Source: Burkholderiales bacterium
GTDB lineage: Bacteria > Pseudomonadota > Gammaproteobacteria > Burkholderiales > SG8-39
DNA: 13,683 bases
Assembly (NCBI GenBank): GCA_919902965.1
Contig: CAKKSJ010000145.1
Location: 1-13,683, forward strand
Direction: 5' to 3'
Shown in pieces: positions 4,977-11,209 of the stretch (position 1 is the first letter of the stretch; every line of letters starts with the position of its first letter). The notes below the pieces were generated by a model, which saw only the letters and a program-made list of their open reading frames with translations, was not told where the DNA came from and did not search any database. The translations under genes and the position numbers were made by a program.

Positions 4977-6391
4977 GTGAAGCGAATCATTCGAGCGATA
5001 TTGGCTCTGGCGGGGGCGGGGGGCTCGTCTTTGCCGGCGCGGTAGTCGCGGCGCAAGACCATGCCAGCCTGGTTAAGGGTCCGTTCAAGACCGGGCCGGA
5101 TGTGACCAAGGCCTGTCTGCAATGCCACGAGCAACAGGCCAAGGATTTCATGAAGACCCGGCATTGGACCTGGAACCTAAACCAGGAAGTCCCGGGAAGC
5201 GGCAAGGTGGATCTGGGGAAGAAGAACGCGGTCAACAATTTTTGTATTGCGCTGCCGAGCAATAATCCGCGTTGCACCAGCTGCCATGCGGGCTACGGTT
5301 GGAAGGACAATTCTTTCGACTTCGGCAAGGCGGAAAACATCGACTGCCTAATCTGTCACGACACCACCGGCAGCTACAAGAAGTTGCCGGCGGCATCGGG
5401 CAATCCGGCCTATGAGGACACGGAATTTCCGCCCAAATCCGGCAAGATCTGGAAAGCGGTGAATCTCGAAAAAATTGCCAGGAGTGTAGGCCCGACCGGC
5501 CGCGCGAACTGCGGCGCCTGTCATTTCTACGGCGGCGGCGGCGATCACATCAAGCACGGCGATCTTGACAGCTCAGTGGGCGCGCCCGAGACCATGACCG
5601 ATGTACACATGGCGGTGGACGGCGCCAACATGGTCTGCGGTGCCTGTCACAAGGCGGTAAAGCACGTGATTCCCGGCAAGGCGCTGTCGGTTTCGGCCAT
5701 GGGCGGTGGCACCACGCTGAGCTGCGCCGACTGCCATGCGGGCACGCCGCACAAGAAGGATACGCTGTTGAACAAGCATGCCGAGAAGGTCGCCTGCCAG
5801 ACCTGTCACATTCCGACGTTCTCGCGAGGGCTGCCGACCAAGATCTGGTGGGATTGGTCGACCGCCGGCCGGGACGGCCCGATTGCGAAAGACCAGTACG
5901 GTCTGCCGCTCTATGACAAGCAGAAGGGCGACTTCAAGTGGGCGAAGGACGTGCGGCCGACTTACAAGTGGTTCAACGGCTCCGGCGATCGCTATCTCCT
6001 CGGCAACAAAATGGATCCGACCAAGATCACGCACCTCAGTTACCCGCGCGGTGACCGCAAGGACAAGGCGGCGAAGATTACGCCGTTCAAGCTCATGGAA
6101 GGCAAGCAGCCTTACGATTCCGTCAACAAAGTGTTCGCGGTGCCCAACCTGTGGGGCGGTTACTGGAAGCATTGGGACTGGAACAAAGCGATTGCCGACG
6201 GCATGAAAGCGGCGGGCCTGGAATACAGCGGCCAGTACGCGTTCGCGCCCACCGACATGTACTGGAACGTGACGCATATGGTCGCGCCCAAAGCCGAGGC
6301 GCTGACGTGCAATAACTGCCATGGCAAGAACGGCCGCCTGGACTGGAAGGATCTGGGCTACACCGACGATCCCAGAGCCGGCGGGAAATAG
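4977..6391 (+). CDS. otr: Octaheme c-type cytochrome, tetrathionate reductase (OTR) family, copy 2; signal peptide frameshifted
   Basis: A paralogue of the gene at 3098-4600, with eight haem motifs in order CLQCH, CTSCH, CLICH, CGACH, CGACH, CADCH, CQTCH and CNNCH, and the same GYGWKDNSFDF, CHDTTGSY, CHFYGGGGD, WDWSTAG and THMVAP signatures. The best start is the GTG at 4977, with AAGGAG at 4963-4968. It opens a signal peptide (MKRIIRAILALAGAGG) that then hits a TAG at 5043. The mature protein is in another frame, and the two join perfectly (LVFAGAVVAAQDHAS) if one base is gained or the ribosome slips back by one at 5018-5024. Without this, upstream starts in the main frame give no signal peptide, so the protein could not be exported or receive haem. 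Explanations are a missed G in the sequence, a real inactivating deletion, or programmed frameshifting. The body of the gene is intact, which favours a recent event or a sequence error. Confidence 0.85.
5012..5024 (+). other. G-run with slippery heptamer at the frame junction of octaheme copy 2
   Basis: Five G (5012-5016), one C, then six G (5018-5023) and C5024. In the frame of the GTG start, 5018-5024 reads G GGG GGC, which fits the X XXY YYZ pattern of -1 slippery sites, and slipping there enters exactly the frame of the mature cytochrome. Homopolymers of this kind are also the usual place for sequencing errors and for length variation. Confidence 0.6.
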
Positions 6392-6452
6392 GCGCGCCGG
6401 AGGCTAGGTGTGAGCCGTAGGGCCGCCGCAGTGGCCCGATAGTGAGCAAAAT

Positions 6453-6486
6453 GAAAAAAGGGCGGGTTTCCCCGCCCTTCTTTTTC
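6453..6486. terminator. Strong bidirectional intrinsic terminator
   Basis: GGGCGGG (6460-6466) pairs perfectly with CCCGCCC (6471-6477) around TTTC. The stem is flanked by six A on the left and TTCTTTTTC on the right, giving a U-rich tail on both strands. It separates the convergent octaheme copy 2 gene and the universal stress protein gene. Confidence 0.92.
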
Positions 6487-6499
6487 TGGCCACTCCCAG

Positions 6500-6949
6500 T
6501 CAGCGATAGACCAGCACCGGGATCGTGGAATGGGTCAGGACTTTCTGGGTTTCGCTTCCCAGCAAAAAACCTTCCAGGCCGCGTCTGCCGTGCGAGGCCA
6601 TGACGATAAGATCGCATTTTTCCTGGTTGGCCTTTTCGATTATCGCCTGCGACGCGGAGCGGCTGGTAGCATAGGCCGTCGAGCATTGTACGTTTGCCGC
6701 GGCCGCGGCAGCCGCGAACGCAGCCAGCACGCGTTTCGCGTATTCTTCGCTGCGTTCGGCGAAAATTTCCGGCTGCAACTCGGCCACCCCGCTGGCTTCG
6801 GCCGCGTAGGCCCCTTGCAAGGGATAGGGTTCGACCGCATGGAAGGCGGTAACGTGCGCACCCGAAAGCTTGGCCAGCTTGAGTGCCGCCTCTACGGCTT
6901 TGTCGGAAAGCGCCGACCCGTCGGTGGGGACCAGAATGTGCTTGTACAT
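6500..6949 (-). CDS. Universal stress protein, UspA family
   Basis: A single-domain, 149-residue Usp protein starting at the ATG at 6949 with GGAG five bases upstream. It begins MYKHILVPTDGS with Asp10, the usual nucleotide-contacting acidic residue. The C-terminal ATP-binding signature is present as ASHGRRGLEGFLLGS: Gly121, nine residues, then Gly131-Ser132, with the first glycine of the full motif replaced by Ala118. It ends in the typical STIPVLVYR strand. An alanine-rich stretch at about 75-86 lies between the two halves. ATP-binding Usp proteins act in stress and energy-limitation survival, and several in proteobacteria are switched on by oxygen limitation. It lies 51 bases after the DksA/TraR-type gene on the same strand and is probably co-transcribed with it. 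Confidence 0.93.
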   Translation of the reverse strand: MYKHILVPTDGSALSDKAVEAALKLAKLSGAHVTAFHAVEPYPLQGAYAAEASGVAELQPEIFAERSEEYAKRVLAAFAAAAAAANVQCSTAYATSRSASQAIIEKANQEKCDLIVMASHGRRGLEGFLLGSETQKVLTHSTIPVLVYR

Positions 6950-7000
6950 GTTAGCTCCAGTTCAGAGTCGTTTGATTTGATTGCGCGGTGGCACGATCGG

Positions 7001-7381
7001 CTAGGTTCCGGTCTTGTACGGCTGTCCCAGTGCGAGTTCGTATTTTTCCTGACAGTGCAGACAGCGCCGCGCCGCTGGATTGGCTTTCAGGCGCGCCTGG
7101 CCGATTTCGTCGCCGCAATCGTAGCAGTTGCCGTAGCTGCCGTCAGCAATGCGCGCAAGTGCAGCCTCGACCTCCTGCAATTCCTGGCTTTCGCGCATGA
7201 CCATCGCCACTTCCATTTCCGCGAGCGCGTCGGCGGCCCCTTCGTCGTCGGTAATCCTTGACTGGCTGGGAATACCCGGACCTTCGCCGGAAGCAACGAT
7301 TTTTTCGCGCACTTCGTTCAATAGCAAGCTTCGCTGCGCTTGCAGCAGTGCGTTGAATTCCGAATATTGGTTTTTGGCCAC
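7001..7381 (-). CDS. DksA/TraR-family zinc-finger regulator
   Basis: A 126-residue protein if it begins at the GTG at 7381 (MAKNQYSEFNALL); no good ribosome site precedes it, so the start is less certain than the gene. An N-terminal helical segment (about 5-75) leads into a C4 zinc finger, Cys86-x2-Cys89-x17-Cys107-x2-Cys110, with the DksA-like context SYGNCYDCGDEIGQARLKANP. DksA proteins enter the secondary channel of RNA polymerase with a coiled coil whose tip carries DxxDxA. Here the corresponding place reads ITDDEGAADAL, so the tip motif is not canonical and ppGpp-linked function like that of DksA cannot be assumed. TraR-like or standalone stress regulators are alternatives. It is divergent from the HpaB/AbfD-type gene and upstream of the Usp gene. 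Confidence 0.83.
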   Translation of the reverse strand: MAKNQYSEFNALLQAQRSLLLNEVREKIVASGEGPGIPSQSRITDDEGAADALAEMEVAMVMRESQELQEVEAALARIADGSYGNCYDCGDEIGQARLKANPAARRCLHCQEKYELALGQPYKTGT

Positions 7382-7439
7382 GATCGACGTGTTCGGGAAA
7401 TGTTCCGATCTCAGCTTAGCCCCCGGATTGCGAGGGTCA

Positions 7440-7453
7440 TTGACGCAGATCAA
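7440..7453. promoter_or_regulatory. FNR-type box between the DksA-like and HpaB/AbfD-type genes
   Basis: TTGAC-GCAG-ATCAA has one mismatch to TTGAT-N4-ATCAA. Towards the minus strand a TAAGCT hexamer (7413-7418) would give a transcript start near 7406 with the box centred at about -40.5. Towards the plus strand a perfect TTGACA (7456-7461) follows the box. Either or both divergent genes could be controlled. Confidence 0.5.
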
Positions 7454-7455
7454 AC

Positions 7456-7477
7456 TTGACACCCAAAGGCGATTGGG
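7456..7477 (+). promoter_or_regulatory. Consensus -35 hexamer and inverted repeat ahead of the HpaB/AbfD-type gene
   Basis: TTGACA (7456-7461) is a perfect -35 element, but the -10 positions that follow (about 7477-7484) are poor, as is common for promoters needing an activator. Immediately downstream, CCCAA (7462-7466) and TTGGG (7473-7477) form an inverted repeat that would lie in the promoter spacer. Confidence 0.4.
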
Positions 7478-7558
7478 CGAATCTCGGCCGCGTCGCAGAT
7501 GCGTGTTGTGGTGGAGAAAATCACGAATCTTTTGTGGCGGTTTTGCAAGGGAGATGTC

Positions 7559-9157
7559 ATGTTGATGTCGGGCAGGGATTACCGTGAGTCGCTGGGCGCC
7601 TATAAGCCCAGCGTCTACGTGAACGGGCGCAAGGTGAAATCGGTGGCCGGGGACGCCGATCTGAGTCCAGGGGTAAATGCCATTGGCCTGACCTACGAGT
7701 TCGCGCTCAAGCCGGAACTGGCGAAGCTCATGCGGGCGACCGAGCACACTTCGGGGCGGGAAGTGAACCGGCTGACCCACGTAGGCCGCACCAGCGGCGA
7801 TCTGCTGAACAAGCTCGAGGCGGTGCGACTGGTGTGCCAGGAGACGGGCTGTGCCCAGCGCTATCTCACCGGCGACGCATTCAGCGCGCTGCACCAGGCG
7901 ACCTACCGCGTCGATCAGGCGCGCAGCGGCGATTATCACCAGCGATTTCTTGCCTACATGCACAAGGCGCAGGAACGCGACCTGAGCTGCGCCGTCGCCA
8001 TGACCGATGGCAAGGGCGATCGCTCCCTGCGTCCGCATCAGCAGGACAATTTGGACAGTTACGTGCGCATCGTCGCGCGGCGCAAGGGCGGCATCGTCAT
8101 CTCCGGAGTCAAAGCCATAGTCACCGGCGCAGCCTATGTGCACGAGATCCTGGTCATGCCCGGGCGCAACATGAGCAAGGCGGACGCGGCATTCGCCGTT
8201 TGCTGCGCGGTGCCGGTAGATGCGAAGGGACTCACTATCGTTGCGCGGCCGGCCGGGCGCCCGGGCGAGAGCGCGGCCAAGTTCAGTGCCAAATACGGCC
8301 AGTCCACCGGCGTGTGCCTGTTCGAGAACGTGTTCGTGCCCTGGGAGCGGGTGTTCATGGCGGGAGAGTGGCAGCATGCGGGTTTTCTTACGCACACCTA
8401 CGCCACCCATCACCGTCATACCTGTATTGGCGCGCGCGCGGGCTTCGGCGATCTCTTGATCGGTGCGGGTGCGCTCATGACCGAGGCCAATGGTATCGAT
8501 CTGGAACGCGCGAGCAATCTGCGCGAGCAGATGGTCGAACTGATCAAGATCGTCGAAGGCTTCTTCGCCTGCGGCGTCGCCGCCTCTGTGTACGCCGCGC
8601 CGGATCCGTCCGGCAACCTGATGCCCGATGTCGTGTTCGCCAACATCGGCAAACTGCTGCTGGCGACGCAGATCTACGATATGCACCGCCTGGCGCACCA
8701 CGTCTCGGGCGGTCTGATCGTATCCCTGCCGGGTCCGGACGAGGATCACAATCCGGTCACGGCGGCCAAGCTGGCCGACGCGTTGCGCGGCCGTCCGGAC
8801 ATCCCCTATGCCAAGCGCATCGAGGTGGCGCGCTTCATCGAGGACCTGACCGCCTCCAGTCAGGGCGGCTGGTACTCGGTAATCAGCCTGCATGGCGGGG
8901 GATCCCCGGAGGGGATGAAAAAGGAAATCTGGCGCAATTATCCCGTCGGCAACAAGCTTGAACTGGTGGAGCGCCTGCTCGAGCGCGGCGTGCTCGCCCG
9001 TCCCGGACGCAAGATTGCGGCGAACCGACAGCCGGGCCGCTGTTGCGACGACGGCTGCATGCTTCCCGGCGCAGCGCAGATGCTGCCATTGCCCAGCCCC
9101 GCCGCAGCGCGCCGGAAAACCAGGCCGGCGATCGCGCGCAAACCGGCGAAGAAATAA
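7559..9157 (+). CDS. 4-hydroxybutyryl-CoA dehydratase / HpaB superfamily flavoprotein, cluster ligands incomplete
   Basis: A 532-residue protein starting at the ATG at 7559, with AAGGGAG five bases upstream. The fold is that of acyl-CoA-dehydrogenase-like flavoproteins, and the sequence is closest by eye to 4-hydroxybutyryl-CoA dehydratase/vinylacetyl-CoA isomerase (AbfD): LVCQETGCAQRY (92-102), MTDGKGDRS (148-156), VFVPWERVFM (258-267), GFGDLLIGA (295-303) and HGGGSPEG (445-452). The clostridial enzyme holds a [4Fe-4S] cluster with Cys99, Cys103, His292 and Cys299. Here the aligned residues appear to be Cys98, Tyr102, His285 and Ala292, and the catalytic Glu455 position appears to be Ile442. 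A working cluster is therefore unlikely, and the reaction is unknown; a flavin oxidoreductase or monooxygenase-like role is possible. Residues from about 484 form a Pro/Ala/Lys/Arg-rich tail with a CCDDGC patch, beyond the usual domain end. It is divergent from the DksA-like gene. Confidence 0.85.
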   Translation: MLMSGRDYRESLGAYKPSVYVNGRKVKSVAGDADLSPGVNAIGLTYEFALKPELAKLMRATEHTSGREVNRLTHVGRTSGDLLNKLEAVRLVCQETGCAQRYLTGDAFSALHQATYRVDQARSGDYHQRFLAYMHKAQERDLSCAVAMTDGKGDRSLRPHQQDNLDSYVRIVARRKGGIVISGVKAIVTGAAYVHEILVMPGRNMSKADAAFAVCCAVPVDAKGLTIVARPAGRPGESAAKFSAKYGQSTGVCLFENVFVPWERVFMAGEWQHAGFLTHTYATHHRHTCIGARAGFGDLLIGAGALMTEANGIDLERASNLREQMVELIKIVEGFFACGVAASVYAAPDPSGNLMPDVVFANIGKLLLATQIYDMHRLAHHVSGGLIVSLPGPDEDHNPVTAAKLADALRGRPDIPYAKRIEVARFIEDLTASSQGGWYSVISLHGGGSPEGMKKEIWRNYPVGNKLELVERLLERGVLARPGRKIAANRQPGRCCDDGCMLPGAAQMLPLPSPAAARRKTRPAIARKPAKK

Positions 9158-9230
9158 TGCTGCATTCCGGCATGACAGGTACTTGCGCGCAATGCTTCGC
9201 CCGATGCGCGGGGCCTGCTGGGGGCCTCAG

Positions 9231-9800
9231 ATGAAGTGGCGCATGCACGAAAATTCCCTGTTCGCGATCCTGGGGCGCTCGTCCTGGTGGATTAGCGCGG
9301 CCATCGCGCTGGCGCTGATCGCGGTGGTGAATGTTTTTCTGCCCGCGTCTTATGCGTCCTATGCCTATTTTGTCGCGCTGCCCTTCGTGGGCATAGCGAT
9401 ACTGGTAGCCTGGAAGCAATTGCGCCGGCCGAGCGCGTCCCGGGTCGCCAAAACCCTTGCGGGCTTGCGCGCCATGGCCGCAAACGATTTTTTCGCGGCG
9501 GTCGAAGCCGCGTACCGGCGCGACGGCTACGCGGTGACGCGCTTGGCTGGCGCCGGGGCGGATTTCGAATTGATCAAAGCCGGGCGCGTGGTCCTGGTCG
9601 GCGTGAAGCGCTGGAAGGCCGCGCGCACCGGCGTCGAAGCCTTGCGCGAGTTGTACGCGGCGGGGCGCTCGCGCGAGGCGCAGGAGTGCATTTATATCGC
9701 AGTGGGCGAATTCAGCGACAACGCGCGTGCCTACGCCGCCGAGAAGAAGATCCGTCTGGTGCATGACGCGGACCTGGTAAGCCTGCTGGCGCAGGCGTGA
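9231..9800 (+). CDS. Membrane-anchored Mrr-like restriction endonuclease-fold protein
   Basis: A 189-residue protein from the ATG at 9231, 73 bases after the previous gene; the ribosome site is weak (GGGGG, about eight bases away). Two hydrophobic segments, about 19-37 and 45-61, form an N-terminal hairpin membrane anchor. Residues from about 84 resemble the Mrr catalytic domain: FFAAVEAAYRRDGYAVTRL, then GADFELIKAGRVVLVGVKRWK. The core motif keeps Asp111 and Lys126, but the glutamine of the usual QxK is Gly124. The context VKRWKAARTGVEALREL is typical of the family. Such proteins are common and mostly uncharacterised in proteobacteria. Whether this one cuts DNA is unclear given the altered motif, and no methyltransferase partner is nearby. 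Confidence 0.75.
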   Translation: MKWRMHENSLFAILGRSSWWISAAIALALIAVVNVFLPASYASYAYFVALPFVGIAILVAWKQLRRPSASRVAKTLAGLRAMAANDFFAAVEAAYRRDGYAVTRLAGAGADFELIKAGRVVLVGVKRWKAARTGVEALRELYAAGRSREAQECIYIAVGEFSDNARAYAAEKKIRLVHDADLVSLLAQA

Positions 9801-9909
9801 AATTTGAGGCAGAATCTCGCGTAAGCGCTTGATGGCTTCGGCTTTTTAGTGTTTATTCCGCAGTGCGTCAAGAGCCGCATTGTATCGATTGGAGAATAGA
9901 GGCAAGCGC

Positions 9910-10500
9910 ATGGCGGAGATTCCGCTGATCCTGACGCTGGATTTCCATGGCGTTCCGCATCGCTGGGTAACCTGGCAACAGTCCTGCTATTACTACGCGA
10001 AGAATCTGGTGGCGTGGACGCTGGGCGAGCGCGCGTTCACATTTTATGGCGGCACCTCGCGCAAGACCGGCGAGCGCTCCAGCATTACCACTAACTCCAT
10101 TATTGCAATCAAGGGCAGGGCGATGGCGGCCAGGGGTTTCTCCCAGGTGCCGCCGCTGTCCAATCGCGAGTTGTTCCGCCGCGACCGCCATATCTGCGCC
10201 TACTGCGGCGCCGAGTTCGGTTACCTGCGCCTGACGCGCGACCACATTACGCCGCTGTCGCGCGGCGGCCGCGACCACTGGATGAACGTGGTCTCGGCCT
10301 GCCGCCACTGCAATGGCGTAAAGCGCAATCGCAAGCCCGAGGAAGCCGGCATGGAATTGATGTACACCCCTTACGTGCCCAACAAGGCCGAGTACCTGAT
10401 CCTCACCAACCGCAAGATCCTTTCTGACCAGATGGGTTTTTTGGTCCAGCACGTCGCCGCGCACAGCCGCGTTATGCCGCATGCGGTCGTGCGCGCCTAG
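9910..10500 (+). CDS. HNH endonuclease family protein
   Basis: A 196-residue protein from the ATG at 9910 (MAEIPLILTLDFHG), preceded by AGAGG. The C-terminal half is a zinc-bound HNH domain: Cys96-x2-Cys99 (CAYCG), Asp111-His112 in LTRDHITPLSRGG, Asn126 in WMNVVSAC, and Cys131-x2-Cys134 followed by NGVKRNR. The N-terminal ninety residues (HRWVTWQQSCYYYAKNLVAW) are a conserved but unassigned extension seen in chromosomal HNH proteins of this kind. There is no intron, phage or restriction context, so this looks like a resident gene of unknown physiological role, possibly in DNA repair given the adjacent glycosylase 24 bases downstream. Confidence 0.87.
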   Translation: MAEIPLILTLDFHGVPHRWVTWQQSCYYYAKNLVAWTLGERAFTFYGGTSRKTGERSSITTNSIIAIKGRAMAARGFSQVPPLSNRELFRRDRHICAYCGAEFGYLRLTRDHITPLSRGGRDHWMNVVSACRHCNGVKRNRKPEEAGMELMYTPYVPNKAEYLILTNRKILSDQMGFLVQHVAAHSRVMPHAVVRA

Positions 10501-10524
10501 CCCCGCCAATTTGCCGCAGGTCTC

Positions 10525-11139
10525 ATGACGCCCGACTACTGGCTGCGCGCCAAACGCGCATTGGCGCGCCGCGACGCGGTGCTCGCCGCGATCATCCGCG
10601 CCCATCCGCGCATCGCGCTCACGCGCCGCGGCGAGCCGTTCAAGACGCTTGCGCGGTCCATCGTCGGCCAGCAAATTTCGGTGAAGGCGGCGGAGTCGGT
10701 GTGGAACCGCGTGCTTGCGATCGCTCCGGAGGCGACGCCTGAACAGATGCTCAAAGCTCGCCGGCGGCTGGCTGCTTGCGGTTTGTCGCAGCGCAAGGCA
10801 GAGTACATCGCCGACCTGGCGCGCCACTTCGCCACGGGCCGCATGCATGCGCGCGACTGGCCGGACATGGACGACGAGGCCGTGATCGCCGAACTGGTAC
10901 AGGTGCGCGGCATCGGCCGTTGGACGGCGGAGATGTTCCTGATGTTCAACCTGCTGCGACCCGATGTGCTGCCGCTGGACGACCTGGGCCTGCAAAAGGC
11001 GATCGGCCTGCATTATTTCGAAGGCGAGCGCATCGGGCGCGAGCAGATGCGCGAACTGGGCGCAATCTGGGCGCCATGGCGTTCCGTCGCCACCTGGTAC
11101 CTGTGGCGCAGTCTCGACCCGGTGCCGGTCGAATACTGA
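10525..11139 (+). CDS. alkA: DNA-3-methyladenine glycosylase II (HhH-GPD family)
   Basis: A 204-residue base-excision repair enzyme, starting at the ATG at 10525 with GCAGG four bases upstream. It has the helix-hairpin-helix LVQVRGIGRWTAEM (124-137) and the catalytic aspartate, most likely Asp153, in PLDDLGLQKAIG. The segment ARSIVGQQISVKAA (43-56) is typical of AlkA-type glycosylases. It is shorter than E. coli AlkA because it lacks the N-terminal beta domain, like many betaproteobacterial and Gram-positive versions. The family removes alkylated purines from DNA. It is followed by accA after 70 bases; this gene order is familiar in betaproteobacteria. Confidence 0.92.
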   Translation: MTPDYWLRAKRALARRDAVLAAIIRAHPRIALTRRGEPFKTLARSIVGQQISVKAAESVWNRVLAIAPEATPEQMLKARRRLAACGLSQRKAEYIADLARHFATGRMHARDWPDMDDEAVIAELVQVRGIGRWTAEMFLMFNLLRPDVLPLDDLGLQKAIGLHYFEGERIGREQMRELGAIWAPWRSVATWYLWRSLDPVPVEY

Positions 11140-11209
11140 GTCTGCTGCGTACGCCAAATGGGCAGTACGCTAGAATATGCGCTTCTCCGCATTCCTCGCA
11201 GCCCGGCCA

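Noticed and set aside
7382..8893. Very long open frame on the minus strand opposite the HpaB/AbfD-type gene, continuous with the DksA-like gene
   Set aside because: It is the antisense shadow of a GC-rich gene; its residues are His/Arg/Ala/Gly-rich with no domain, and only the last 126 codons (7001-7381) form a real protein.
9880..9909. Upstream TTG start for the HNH gene
   Set aside because: No ribosome site precedes it, and the added residues do not resemble the family start MAEIPLILTLDF.
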